Source: Kitasatospora sp. NBC_00374 (GTDB lineage: Bacteria > Actinomycetota > Actinomycetes > Streptomycetales > Streptomycetaceae). From it: 64,000 bases of DNA. Position 1 is the first letter of the stretch. Each line of letters begins with the position of its first letter. The stretch covers positions 434,001-498,000 of the forward strand of contig NZ_CP107964.1 of NCBI RefSeq assembly GCF_041434935.1. The letters run 5' to 3'. Positions 33,519-42,332 of this stretch are shown piece after piece. Both the position numbers and the translations under genes were made by a program. A model generated the notes under the pieces. It did not search any database and was not told the origin of the DNA. It saw only the letters and a list, made by a program, of their open reading frames with translations.

Positions 33519-34703
33519 ATGCCCTTCGAGGAGAACTTCAGTGTCGCGCTGCGGTCGGCAGCCGACCAGGCGCCCGGGCCGGACGTCGTCGCCCTGGCGA
33601 AGAGCGGGGCCCGCAGGGAGCAGAAGCGCCGGCGCCGACGGGCCGCCGTGCTGGCCGGGGCCGCGGTGGTGGCCGCGGCGGCACTGGCGTTCAGTGGAGT
33701 ACCGGTCCTGCGCGGTGACCCCGTGGTGGCCGCGCAGCCCTGGCCGGCGGTCAGCGGTGAGTACATGCGCGACACCCTGCTCGCCCTGCTGCCGAGCGGC
33801 CGGACCACCACCGCGCTGGGCTTCACGGGCAGCGAGAGCAACGTCAAGTCGGCCCCGTCGGCCGTCGTCGGCATCGAGACGGCGCTCGGCGGGGGGCAGA
33901 TCACGCTCACCGTCGACCGCCTCGCGGTGCCGCTGACCGACTCCGCTTTCGGGACGCGCTGCCAGGACCCGTTCGAGCGCGCGACCGAGAGCTGCAGCCG
34001 CACCGTCCGTCCGGACGGTGCGGTGCTGATGGTCAACGTGCTGTCGCCGGAGCAGCAGGGCATGTCGAAAACGATGGTGGTGGCCTACACCCGACCGGAC
34101 GGGCGGCAGGTGCGGCTGTCCACCTACAATCCGGACGGGCGGCCGGAGCCCCCGATCACCGCTGAGCAGGCGACCGCGGTCGTGCTCAGCAACGCGTGGG
34201 ACGCCGCCTTCGAAGGCGTGCGGGTCACCAATGCGCCACGGCCGGGGGTGCCGACCCCGGACGCGTCCTCGCTGCTCGGCACAGCGACCGGACTGCTGCC
34301 GGCCGGTGCGGTGGCCGAGCCCGGGGACGGGCCCGTCACGCCCGGCAGCACCAGGCTTCGGATCACCTTCGAGGGCCGCACGAGCTGGCTGTCGGTCACC
34401 GTGGAACCACGCTGGCAGCAGGGCGCACACGACGACCCGCGGGGGGTGTTCGAGTCGGGCCACGGCCCGGAACTGTCGCACTCCGCGGACGGCACCGCCG
34501 TGGTCGCCATCACCGAGCGGGAGTCGAAGACCACGGACGGCCCGATCGTGCAGTGGGGCGCAGACGCGCTCCACCCGAACGGAACCAGAGTGACCGTCAC
34601 GGAGTGGAACGGCCCCGACGGCCGTACCTTCCTCCCCGGAACACCCGCCCTGGACCTCGACAGGTTGAACGCCCTCGCCTCCGCCCCGGCCTGGCGCACC
34701 TGA
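33519..34703 (+). CDS. Single-span membrane protein, partner of the ECF sigma factor
   Basis: This 394-aa protein has a short cytoplasmic N-terminus (about 45 residues, ending in a basic block RREQKRRRRR), one membrane span (AAVLAGAAVVAAAALAFSG) and a large extracytoplasmic domain of about 320 residues. Position after the SigE-type sigma gene is that of an anti-sigma or membrane sensor in this group, although there is no ZAS-type HxxxCxxC motif in the N-terminus. AGAGGAAG lies upstream of ATG 33519. The outer domain is not a family I recognise. Confidence 0.75.
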   Translation: MPFEENFSVALRSAADQAPGPDVVALAKSGARREQKRRRRRAAVLAGAAVVAAAALAFSGVPVLRGDPVVAAQPWPAVSGEYMRDTLLALLPSGRTTTALGFTGSESNVKSAPSAVVGIETALGGGQITLTVDRLAVPLTDSAFGTRCQDPFERATESCSRTVRPDGAVLMVNVLSPEQQGMSKTMVVAYTRPDGRQVRLSTYNPDGRPEPPITAEQATAVVLSNAWDAAFEGVRVTNAPRPGVPTPDASSLLGTATGLLPAGAVAEPGDGPVTPGSTRLRITFEGRTSWLSVTVEPRWQQGAHDDPRGVFESGHGPELSHSADGTAVVAITERESKTTDGPIVQWGADALHPNGTRVTVTEWNGPDGRTFLPGTPALDLDRLNALASAPAWRT

Positions 34704-34962
34704 CCCGGGCCATGAGCGGCCGGCCTGACGGTGATCGCAGCGGCAGAGTGGCGGCGCCGGCCCGGGCCGGAACCAGCGAGCCGGCGGGCGGCGGCCCGGG
34801 CCGACCGGGTGGCCCGACGCGCCCGGTGCCCGGGCCGCGCGCGTCAACTCGCGCGCCGGTCCGCCACCTGATGCGCTCTTCCCCATCATCCGCGCCGCGG
34901 GCACGATGGCTCCGGGCCGGCACACGCATCGTGACGGCCCGCCGAGTGGGAGGGGATTCGTG
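34704..34962. other. Short GC-rich gap before the small peptide gene
   Basis: I see no gene in these 259 bp. GGGAGGGG at 34948-34955 is a strong ribosome-binding site for the small frame at 34963. Confidence 0.4.
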
Positions 34963-35076
34963 ATGGGTGAGCACGAGAAGCCGGCACCGGACCCGGGGCA
35001 GGGCGCCCCGCCGCCCGGGAACGCGGACGGGCAGGTGCCGCCGCCACCGCCAAGCGACGGCAAGCACCGCAAGTAG
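34963..35076 (+). CDS. 37-aa Pro-rich peptide gene before the PIMT-like gene
   Basis: A short frame starts at ATG 34963, eight nt after GGGAGGGG, and encodes a 37-residue polar peptide: MGEHEKPAPDPGQGAPPPG, then a Pro run and the basic end SDGKHRK. It ends 8 nt before the start of the PIMT-like methyltransferase gene, so the two are almost certainly cotranscribed. I do not recognise it. It may be a leader peptide, or a substrate of the methyltransferase, since PIMT-like enzymes act on several ribosomal peptides; it has two Asp and no Cys. Confidence 0.55.
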   Translation: MGEHEKPAPDPGQGAPPPGNADGQVPPPPPSDGKHRK

Positions 35077-35084
35077 GCCCGGCG

Positions 35085-36242
35085 ATGACGACCACCGACA
35101 CCCTCGACCTCGACGCACACCGCGACCACCTCACCCGCGTGATGGCGGACCGCGGGGGGTGGCCCGAGCGCGCGCCCTGGATCCGCGACGCGGTCGCCGC
35201 TCTGCCCCGGGACCTCTTCGCGCCCGAACGGCTGTGGCGGTGGGACGGGCACACGTGGATGCCGGTCGACCGGGCCACCGACCCCCAGGGCTGGGCGCAG
35301 CAGCTGTACGGCAGTCCCGACGGCGCGGCGACCACCCAGCTCACCGACGGCCTGCCGACCTCCAGCCTGTCGTGCCAGGCCGTGGTGGTGGACATGGCCG
35401 ACTGCCTGCTGCTGGAGCCCGGGCAGCGGGTGCTGGAACTGGGCACCGGCCAGGGATGGAACGCCGCGCTGCTCGCCCACCGTGCGGGCCCCGGCCGGGT
35501 GACCTCGGTGGAGTTCGACCCGCGTCTGGCCGCCGCAGCCTTGGCGCGGCTGCGCGCGGTGGGCCTGGACGTGCGGGTGGAGGTCGGCGACGGCGACGCC
35601 GGCCGGCCGGCCGGAGCGCCGTACGAGCGGGTGGTCGCCACGTACGCGGTGGAGCGGATCCCGTGGGCTTGGGTGGAGCAGACCGTTCCGGGTGGACGGA
35701 TCGTCACACCGTGGGGGCGGCTCGGCCACGTCGCGCTGACCGTCGCCGACGACGGGAGGTCCGCGAGCGGCTGGATGCAGGGCCTGGGCCAGTTCATGCC
35801 CACCCGCTCACCCGGCCCCGCCGCGGGCGAAGGCCCGGGACCGGCGGGATTCGCGGAGGTCCGCGGCCGTACCGGTCCCGCCCACCACGGCGAAACCGGC
35901 CGCGACCTCACGGCCCTCACCGACTGGTGGCAGCTCGCCTTCGCGGTGCGCGTCGCCCTGCCCGACGTCCGGGTGACGACCGCGGTCGACGGCGACGGCA
36001 CCAGCGCCTGGCTCACCGACGGCCGCAGCTCCTGGGCGTCGTTCTCCGCCCGCCCCGGCGGCGGCGCGTGGGTGCACGAGGGCGGGCCCCGCCGGCTCGC
36101 CACGGAGTTGGAGACCACCTGGACGCAGTGGGAGCGGATCGGATGCCCGGGGGTGTACGACTACGGCATCACCGTCGACCAGGACGGGCAGTACACCTGG
36201 GCGCTCGACCCCGGCACCGGGCCACGCTGGCCCACCCCGTAA
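35085..36242 (+). CDS. PIMT-like protein (iso)aspartate O-methyltransferase
   Basis: This 385-aa protein has the core of protein-L-isoaspartate methyltransferases: an N-terminal helical part ending GLPTSSLSCQAVVVDMADCL, motif I LELGTGQGWNAALLA, the acidic loop SVEFDPRLAAAAL, and TVPGGRIVTPWGRLGH. A C-terminal domain of about 150 residues (rich in Trp and Gly) is added beyond the usual 210-residue PIMT. In actinomycetes, enlarged PIMT-like enzymes of this kind methylate Asp in ribosomal peptides such as graspetides and lanthipeptides; others repair isoaspartate. No ATP-grasp or lanthionine gene is nearby, so the true role is open. Confidence 0.85.
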   Translation: MTTTDTLDLDAHRDHLTRVMADRGGWPERAPWIRDAVAALPRDLFAPERLWRWDGHTWMPVDRATDPQGWAQQLYGSPDGAATTQLTDGLPTSSLSCQAVVVDMADCLLLEPGQRVLELGTGQGWNAALLAHRAGPGRVTSVEFDPRLAAAALARLRAVGLDVRVEVGDGDAGRPAGAPYERVVATYAVERIPWAWVEQTVPGGRIVTPWGRLGHVALTVADDGRSASGWMQGLGQFMPTRSPGPAAGEGPGPAGFAEVRGRTGPAHHGETGRDLTALTDWWQLAFAVRVALPDVRVTTAVDGDGTSAWLTDGRSSWASFSARPGGGAWVHEGGPRRLATELETTWTQWERIGCPGVYDYGITVDQDGQYTWALDPGTGPRWPTP

Positions 36243-36371
36243 CCACGACCCACACGGCGGCGGGCGAGGACGCCGGGCGCCTCTCCGTGTCGCGCGAGGT
36301 CTTGAAGCCCTCCGGCGAGCGGCCGACGAAAATCCGTGCCGTGCCTGCCCGAGCAGGAGCAAAATCGCCCC

Positions 36372-36989
36372 ATGGCAGACATGCGAGCGTTCCGAGATGC
36401 GGTCACCAGCTGGGCGGCGGGCCACCCCGGCGGGCCGGCGAGTGAGCTGGCCGTTCGACTGCGTGTGCGTACCGCGGTGCTGCTGGAAGGGCCGAGCGAC
36501 CTCGCGGCCGTCGAGACGCTGGCCGCACGCCACGGCCGGGACCTGCCCGCCGAAGGGGTGTGCGTCGTACCCATGGGCGGAGCGATGAACATCAGCCGCT
36601 ACGCCGGCCTCCTCGGGCCACCGGGACTGGGCCTGCGCCTCGCCGGACTGTGCGACGAGAACGAGCAGAGCTTCTACGACCGCGGTCTCGAGCGGGCTCG
36701 CGCGCCACGCCAAGGGTTCTTCGTCTGTGTGACGGACCTGGAGGACGAACTCATCCGCGCGCTGGGCGTGACACAGGTCGAGGAGATCGTCGAGGCTGAG
36801 GGCGACCTACCGGCCTGGCAGACCTTCCTGCGCCAACCCGCACACCAGGGCCGGCCCCCGGAGCGGCAGATGCGACGCTTCCTCGGGACGAAGAAGGGCC
36901 GCAAGATCCGCTACGGCCGCCTCCTGGCCGAGGCCCTCGACTCCGAGCAGGTGCCTGCTCCCCTCCACAATCTGCTCGCGAGCCTCTGA
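36372..36989 (+). CDS. TOPRIM-domain protein (OLD-like)
   Basis: This 205-aa protein contains a TOPRIM fold: TAVLLEGPSDLAAVETLA with the conserved Glu, VCVVPMGGAMNISRYAGLL, and LRLAGLCDENEQSFY with the acidic metal ligands. Similar stand-alone TOPRIM proteins resemble the nuclease part of OLD-family proteins. There is no ATPase domain in the protein and none is adjacent. The C-terminus is basic (FLGTKKGRKIRYGRLLAEAL) and could bind nucleic acid. Start ATG 36372 is chosen on protein pattern; AGGAGC lies at a slightly long distance. Confidence 0.75.
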   Translation: MADMRAFRDAVTSWAAGHPGGPASELAVRLRVRTAVLLEGPSDLAAVETLAARHGRDLPAEGVCVVPMGGAMNISRYAGLLGPPGLGLRLAGLCDENEQSFYDRGLERARAPRQGFFVCVTDLEDELIRALGVTQVEEIVEAEGDLPAWQTFLRQPAHQGRPPERQMRRFLGTKKGRKIRYGRLLAEALDSEQVPAPLHNLLASL

Positions 36990-37089
36990 CCGAAGGCCGA
37001 TCGAGGTCAGCAGCAGCGGCTGCAGCCAGGGCTGCCAGTGGATCCCGGTTTGAGAGATCGACTGAGCAGTTCGGCTGGTGGCCGACGCT

Positions 37090-37839
37090 TCATCCACGCT
37101 CGCGGAGGTACGCATCCAGCTCTGCGGCCCCGGTCAGCATCGCCCGCCCGCGGGCGGACAGCCGGCCGCGCCAGTCGTGCAGGGCGGCTTCCAGCGGCTC
37201 CAGCCCGCCCGCCGCCCGCACCTGGGCGATCAGCGGGGCGATCTGCTCCAGCAGGTAACCGCCCCGCCTGAGTTGGTGGGCCAGCCGGGCGTCCCGCACG
37301 TCGGCCTCGTCGTAGACGCGGTACCCGGTCTGCGGGTCACGCTGCGGGCGCACCAGTCCGGCGTGCTCCCACTTGCGCAGCGTCGCGGGCCGGATTCCGA
37401 GCTTCCCTGCCAGCGGCCCGATGAACGTACCTCCGGGCCCGGACACCGCGGCCGGCTCGGACCCCACACCGGGGTCGGACGCCGTGGTGGGCGCCAGGTC
37501 GCGGAGGGCGCTCTCCACGGCCTGAAGCGTCCGCCGGTCGTCGAGGAGCTGGGCGTGGCTCTCGTCGATCAGGCGGAACGCCTCGTCGACCGCGTCCCGG
37601 TTGACGGCCTGCATGATCGACATCGCCGTCCGGTGGCCGTGGCCTGGCACCAGGGCGAGGAACGCGCGCAGGGCCCCAGCGTGCAGCGGGGTATAGGCGC
37701 GGTAGCCGCTGGGCGTGCGAGCGGCGGCCGGAAGGATGCCGGTCTCCTCGTAGTTCCTGACCGCCTGCGTGGACAGACCGTGCACGCGCGCCAGATCGAC
37801 CGGCCTGAGTCGCTCGCCGTTTTGAAGGTTTCGCCCCAT
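37090..37839 (-). CDS. TioE-family MerR-type regulator with two HTH units
   Basis: This 249-aa regulator has two MerR-like winged helices: the first reads RPVDLARVHGLSTQAVRNYE with SGYRAYTP, the second PLAGKLGIRPATLRKWEHAG with TGYRVYDEADVRDARL. This duplicated arrangement is the TioE family. It is divergent from an erythromycin-esterase-like gene, with a perfect dyad between, and such pairs are common in Streptomyces. The start ATG 37839 gives the correct N-terminus; upstream residues in frame are not native. The inducer is unknown. Confidence 0.88.
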   Translation of the reverse strand: MGRNLQNGERLRPVDLARVHGLSTQAVRNYEETGILPAAARTPSGYRAYTPLHAGALRAFLALVPGHGHRTAMSIMQAVNRDAVDEAFRLIDESHAQLLDDRRTLQAVESALRDLAPTTASDPGVGSEPAAVSGPGGTFIGPLAGKLGIRPATLRKWEHAGLVRPQRDPQTGYRVYDEADVRDARLAHQLRRGGYLLEQIAPLIAQVRAAGGLEPLEAALHDWRGRLSARGRAMLTGAAELDAYLRERG

Positions 37840-37876
37840 GGGCCCCACGATATAGCGGGCAAGTTTCCACCGAAGG

Positions 37877-37894
37877 TTCAACGATACCGTTGAA
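37877..37894. promoter_or_regulatory. Operator dyad for the TioE-type regulator
   Basis: Arms TTCAACG and CGTTGAA flank ATAC, ending 3 nt before the start of the esterase-like gene and 38 nt from the regulator start. It probably overlaps the esterase promoter or ribosome-binding site (GAAGG). Confidence 0.7.
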
Positions 37895-37897
37895 GGC

Positions 37898-39100
37898 ATG
37901 GCTACCGACATCACGGACACCGCCCACGCCGTCGAGGCTGCCGCCGTCATGAGGCTGCTCCCGGCCCGGCCTCGGGTGCTCGCCCTGGGCGAGCCCACTC
38001 ACGGCGAGGACACACTGCTCGACCTGCGCAACGAGCTCTTCCGGCAGCTTGTCGAGCAGGAGGGCTACCGGACGATCGCGATCGAGAGCGACTGCATGAT
38101 GGGCCTGGTCGTGGACGACTACGTCACTTCCGGCACGGGAACTCTCGACGAGGTCATGGCGCACGGATTCAGCCACGGCTGGGGCGTCTCCGCGGCCAAC
38201 CGCGAGCTCGTGAGCTGGATGCGCGCCTACAACGACGGCCGGCCCGCGCCCGAGCGGCTCCGCTTCGCCGGTATCGACGGCCCGCTGGAGATCACCGGTG
38301 CCGCGAGCCCCCGGCAGTCCCTGATCGAACTCCATTGCTACCTCGCCGCCAGGGTGGACGCGGACCTGTTCCCCTGCACCGAAGAGACGCTCGACCGCCT
38401 GCTCGGCGCCGACGACCGGTGGGCCGATCCCGCCGCGATGACGGACCCGGCCCAGTCCGTGGGGCAGTCGGCCGAGGCCGGTCAGCTGCGGCTGCTCGCC
38501 GACGATCTGGTGGCGCTGCTCGACGCGCAGACACCACACCTGATCACGGCGACCTCGCGAGAGGGCTGGGACCGGGCCCGCCTGTACGGGCGCACCGCGA
38601 CCGGCCTGCTGCGCTACCACCACTGGATGGCTGACACCTCACCGGCCCGCATGACCCGGCTGGTGGGCGTGCGGGACCAGATGATGGCCCACAACCTCCT
38701 CGCCCTCGCCGCCCGGGGCCCGGCACTCGTCCACGCCCACAACTCCCATCTCCAGCGGGAGAAGAGCACGATGCGGATGGGCGGGACGCCGCTGGAGTGG
38801 TGGAGCGCCGGTGCGCTGGTGAGCGCCCGGCTCGGCGAGGGGTACGCCTTCGTGGCCACGGCCCTCGGCACCATCCGGCACCAGGGCGTGGACACGCCGC
38901 CGCCGGACACCGTCGAAGGACTCCTCTACACGTTCCCGGAGGACCGCTGCGTCGTCGACGCCCGCCGGCTGGCCACCGCCCTCGGCGACCCGCGGCCCGC
39001 GGCCCGGGTATCCCCCTGGTTCGGCTACTCCCCCCTCGACCCGGCCCACTTGGCGGACAGCGACGGCATCGTGTTCGTCAGGGATGTCCCGCAGAGCTGA
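37898..39100 (+). CDS. Erythromycin esterase (EreA/B-like) family protein
   Basis: This 400-aa protein matches the erythromycin esterase family: LALGEPTHGEDTLLDLRNEL with the His and Glu of the active centre, RTIAIESDCMMG, GFSHGWGVSAANREL, and near the C-terminus ALVHAHNSHLQREKST, which contains further conserved His residues. Ere enzymes hydrolyse the macrolactone of 14-membered macrolides, but many family members in Streptomyces have no antibiotic activity (succinoglycan/other esters). The gene faces the TioE-type regulator and has an operator dyad directly upstream; GAAGG just before the ATG serves as ribosome-binding site. Confidence 0.88.
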   Translation: MATDITDTAHAVEAAAVMRLLPARPRVLALGEPTHGEDTLLDLRNELFRQLVEQEGYRTIAIESDCMMGLVVDDYVTSGTGTLDEVMAHGFSHGWGVSAANRELVSWMRAYNDGRPAPERLRFAGIDGPLEITGAASPRQSLIELHCYLAARVDADLFPCTEETLDRLLGADDRWADPAAMTDPAQSVGQSAEAGQLRLLADDLVALLDAQTPHLITATSREGWDRARLYGRTATGLLRYHHWMADTSPARMTRLVGVRDQMMAHNLLALAARGPALVHAHNSHLQREKSTMRMGGTPLEWWSAGALVSARLGEGYAFVATALGTIRHQGVDTPPPDTVEGLLYTFPEDRCVVDARRLATALGDPRPAARVSPWFGYSPLDPAHLADSDGIVFVRDVPQS

Positions 39101-39277
39101 TGCCACCACCGGCAGGCCGGCCTGCCGGGGGCCCGGAGGCGCGGGAGGCGTCCCGGCCGTCAACGGCGAGCGTGGCATTGGGAGTCGACGGCCCGACCGC
39201 TGACGGAGCAGCAGGCCGGGCCGGACCAGGCGCGACAGCACACCGCCCCTGCCCACGACCGTGCGGCGGAGCGGACC

Positions 39278-39436
39278 CTAGCGGGTCTCGATCTCGACCG
39301 ACTCGATGAGGACGTCGTTGACCGGGCGGTCGGTGCGGGGGTTGGTTTCGGCGGTGGCGATGGCGTCCACCACCTTCTTGCCCGCGTCATCGGCGACCTC
39401 GCCGAAGATCCACATTCCCGCTGGGACTGAGGCCAT
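39278..39436 (-). pseudogene. Cyclophilin-type peptidyl-prolyl isomerase fragment
   Basis: The minus strand reads WIFGEVADDAGKKVVDAIA followed by TNPRTDRPVNDVLIESVEIE, the standard C-terminus of actinobacterial cyclophilins. The catalytic body is missing; upstream residues in the same frame are Arg/Pro-rich and not native. It is a 3' fragment of about 50 codons. Confidence 0.75.
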
Positions 39437-39687
39437 GTCAGGTGTCAGCCTCCCCGCCGAACAACATCCCCCTCGGTGTCCGGCGCGGTGGGCTGAACGG
39501 TGCTCGTCACAGCAACGGCACGGGCTTCGGGTGGTGCTGCCGGGGCGGCGGCGCCCGGTCGGGGCGCTCGGGCGGTTCGACGAGCGGCGGCGCGGCGGCG
39601 CGGCGGCGCGGCGGGACATCGTCGAGGCGGTCGGGCTGCGGAGCTCGGGGCCGCCCCGCGGGTGTCTCCCAGGTGTCCGGCGCCCGG
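39437..39687. other. Low-complexity GC-rich gap
   Basis: No gene recognised. Around 39585-39615 the sequence is a run of GCGGC-type units, a small microsatellite. Confidence 0.4.
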
Positions 39688-40053
39688 TCAGCGTTCCCGG
39701 GTCGGGCGCCGCCACCATCGGCGGGTCCGCCCCGGTTCGGCCGACGGCCACACCTGCCGGGGCCGGGTCGCCTGCGGCGCCACGGGCAGGACGTCGCCGA
39801 GAAGCGCCGGAAGGTCCGAGCCGGGCACCTCCCGCCAGCCGCTGAAGTCCGCGGTGACGTACGAGCCGAGCGGCTGTCCACGACCCGTCTCGTCACTCGT
39901 GCACCGCCAGCCGAACGCCACGCCGTCGGCCTCCTGCGATACCGCGAAACCCTCCGGAGCACGGCCGACGTACGCCACCACGAAGACCCCCAGTTCCGAG
40001 GGCCGCCCGTCCCGAGAATGCCGGTACACCGCCCCGGCCGCGAAGAAGTCCAT
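39688..40053 (-). CDS. Hypothetical protein
   Basis: A 121-aa frame with MDFFAAGAVYRHSRDGRPSE, LGVFVVAYVGRAPEGFAVSQ and SYVTADFSGWREVPGSDLPA looks like a genuine small globular protein, ending in a basic tail. I do not recognise a family. ATG 40053 (or the adjacent GTG 40056) has GGAGAG upstream. It lies 170 bp after the serine hydrolase gene on the same strand and may share its transcript. Confidence 0.5.
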   Translation of the reverse strand: MDFFAAGAVYRHSRDGRPSELGVFVVAYVGRAPEGFAVSQEADGVAFGWRCTSDETGRGQPLGSYVTADFSGWREVPGSDLPALLGDVLPVAPQATRPRQVWPSAEPGRTRRWWRRPTRER

Positions 40054-40224
40054 CACCCACCGCCTCTCCAGGGTCCGGGTCTGTCCCCCGTACCGGATAA
40101 CCGCCGACGCGACAGAGCCGGGCCTCGGCGCCGCCCGGGTGGCGCCGTCCCTGAGTCGTCCGTGGTGGGCGGGGCGCAGGAGTGGCAGGACGCCGGCCCC
40201 CACCCGGCACCCGGTGGGCGCGGC

Positions 40225-41499
40225 TCAGCGCTCGTGCGGCTCGTCGTCGTCCGACAGCAGGGCGCAGACGAAGTCCTCCTGCACGGCCCGGACCTGCGCG
40301 AGGACATCCGGTTTGATGGTCTTGCTCACCTGCTCGCTGATGGAGAAGGTCAGGCTGCGCCGGCCGTCCGGCGTCCCCACGCCGAGCTGGGTGTACCCGG
40401 GGGTGTTGCCCGTGTGGCCGTACACCACGCCGCACCGGGTGGTGTACTTGAAGATCGCCAGGCCGGCCTGGTTCGTACCCGGACCGGCCGGCTCCGAGGC
40501 GCCGTCGATGAAGGCCAGCTGTTCCTGCCGGGTCTGGCGGGTGATCAGATCGCCACCGGCGTAGGCGGCCATGAAGGCGGAGAAGTCCTTCGGGGTCGAC
40601 ACGATTCCGCCCGAGGCCCACACGCCCGACTGGCCGAGCGCGGTGCTGATGTCCTCGGGCTGGTTCGGCGGGTCGACCAGGTAGCCGTGCAGGTAGGGCC
40701 GGGGCAGCCGGTAGCCCTGCGGGAGGCTGGTCTCGCGCAGCCTCAGCGGCCGGTAGACCTCGGTGCGCAGCAGGTTCTCGTACCGCTCGCCGGTGACGGC
40801 CTCGGCCATCAGGGCGACCGCGATGTTGTCGGAGTTCGAATACTGGTAGCGGGTGCCGGGCGGGAACTCCAGTCCCCTGTCCGCGACGAAGTCCAGCAGG
40901 TGGCGGGAGTCGAACAGCCGGTGCGGGTCGGCGGTGAGCAGCGCCACAAACTCCGGGTCGGAGGTGTAGTCGGGCAGCCCGCTGGTGTGGTTGAGCAGCT
41001 GACGCAGGGTCACGGATCCCCACGCGGCGGGCAGTGCGGGCAACCGCTCGGCGATGGTGTCGTCCAGGCCCAGCAGGCCCTGGTCGACCAATCGGAGGGC
41101 GACCGCCCCGCTGAACGCCTTCGCGACACTGGCGATCCGCATGTGGTCGGTGGGACGCGGCGGGCGGTCTGTGCCGACCTGGGCGACCCCGGCCCGGTAC
41201 ACGTCGAGGTGGTCGCCGCGGCGGAGCACCGCGATCACGCCGGGCGGGCCCTGGGGATTGTCGACCAGCTCCTGCAGGCGGGCCCGCAGACCGTGGCGGT
41301 CCGCCTCCCCCGCGTGCCCGCCGGCCCGGGCGGGTCCGGCGATCAGCACGAGGAGGGAGGCGGCGGCGAGGACGGCGGCGGTCGGGCGCAGCGGGCGGAT
41401 GCGCCGACGTGGGCGCGGGCGGGGCAACACGGTGCGGGCCTCCGGGACGACGAGTCGACGGCTACCGGGTGCGCCCCGGCTGCTCTGGCGGACAGACAT
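40225..41499 (-). CDS. Class C serine hydrolase (beta-lactamase / DD-peptidase-like), membrane-anchored or secreted
   Basis: This 424-aa protein has a basic N-terminus, a hydrophobic segment LRPTAAVLAAASLLVLIAG (about residues 36-55; signal or anchor ending ARAGG) and a class C beta-lactamase/DD-carboxypeptidase domain. Motifs are IASVAKAF (SxxK, nucleophile Ser), YQYSNSDN (YxN) and GHTGNTPG (the HTG box). Family members hydrolyse D-amino-acid peptides, esters or beta-lactams; the substrate here cannot be told. All catalytic residues are present. It is the first gene of a leftward pair. Confidence 0.9.
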   Translation of the reverse strand: MSVRQSSRGAPGSRRLVVPEARTVLPRPRPRRRIRPLRPTAAVLAAASLLVLIAGPARAGGHAGEADRHGLRARLQELVDNPQGPPGVIAVLRRGDHLDVYRAGVAQVGTDRPPRPTDHMRIASVAKAFSGAVALRLVDQGLLGLDDTIAERLPALPAAWGSVTLRQLLNHTSGLPDYTSDPEFVALLTADPHRLFDSRHLLDFVADRGLEFPPGTRYQYSNSDNIAVALMAEAVTGERYENLLRTEVYRPLRLRETSLPQGYRLPRPYLHGYLVDPPNQPEDISTALGQSGVWASGGIVSTPKDFSAFMAAYAGGDLITRQTRQEQLAFIDGASEPAGPGTNQAGLAIFKYTTRCGVVYGHTGNTPGYTQLGVGTPDGRRSLTFSISEQVSKTIKPDVLAQVRAVQEDFVCALLSDDDEPHER

Positions 41500-41671
41500 G
41501 ACTTACGGTCAGTGTTGGCTGGCGTGTGGGCAGGTGATGTGACCCACTCGGAGGAACTGATCCCGAGCGGTGTGGTGCCCGAACGGCGCTGCCCACACGG
41601 GAGATGTGATGGAGCTCGGCGCGGACTCCGGAAGGATCGCGCCGGATGCGGGATCCGGGATTTGGTAAGGA

Positions 41672-41968
41672 TCAGCCGTGGCCGGCCTTGGCCAGGCCGC
41701 TCCGGACATCGTCGAGGTTCATGACCGGAATGAGGGTCACCTTGGCGCCCAGTTTCATGAAGAAGGGTTCGGCGACTGAGGGGATGTCGGACGGTTCCTT
41801 CAGGTCGAAGACGATGAATCCGGTTCGCTGCCCCTCCTTGGCGCCGAAGTACGCGGCTTCCGGCTGAAGCCGCTCCATCGCCGATTGCATGATCCCGGCC
41901 AGTTCGTTGTCCGTGATGGCCTTGTTCGATTTGTCCGTGTCCATCTGAACGGTCAGCAACATCCTCAT
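41672..41968 (-). CDS. Small ferredoxin-fold (dimeric alpha-beta barrel) hypothetical protein
   Basis: This 98-aa protein begins MRMLLTVQMDTDKSNKAI and contains QPEAAYFGAKEGQRTGFIVF followed by LKEPSDIPSVAEPFFMKLGA. The pattern of an N-terminal beta strand, helix, central strand with TGFIVFDL and a final helix fits dimeric alpha-beta barrel proteins (ABM or YCII-like). No catalytic residues are identifiable. ATG 41968 has GGAGTGGAG upstream. It stands alone. Confidence 0.65.
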   Translation of the reverse strand: MRMLLTVQMDTDKSNKAITDNELAGIMQSAMERLQPEAAYFGAKEGQRTGFIVFDLKEPSDIPSVAEPFFMKLGAKVTLIPVMNLDDVRSGLAKAGHG

Positions 41969-42332
41969 GACTGCTCCACTCCCATTGGCGTCGGCGCCTG
42001 TGCCTTGTCCGACCCATGGTTGTCGCACCGAGACACCGCTGCCTTCGGTGTGGGCCATCGGTGCGACGACCGGCACTGTCCTCGGTGTGCCGGCCGGCGG
42101 CCCGGCTCGGAGCCGGTCGCTGCGGCCGAGCTACGTATGGGGATCCGCCGGAGGCCCACCGGATCCCCATACGTCGCCTCGCACCACCGCACCGAGCGGC
42201 AATCCCCGGCACCTTTCGACGCCTGGGCCGTGGCTGCTATCGATCCGTCACGCCCAGCCCTGCCCGATCTGGTTCCCCGTCGTCGCCGACCACCCGGTCG
42301 AACCGTTCGGCGCGTTCTTCCCGTCCCGCATC
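41969..42332. other. Gap upstream of the TPR remnant
   Basis: No gene recognised in these 364 bp. They include a short imperfect inverted repeat GGGGATCCGCCGGAGGCCCA-type region near 42140-42170 (GGATCCC and its complement flank it), of unknown meaning. Confidence 0.3.
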
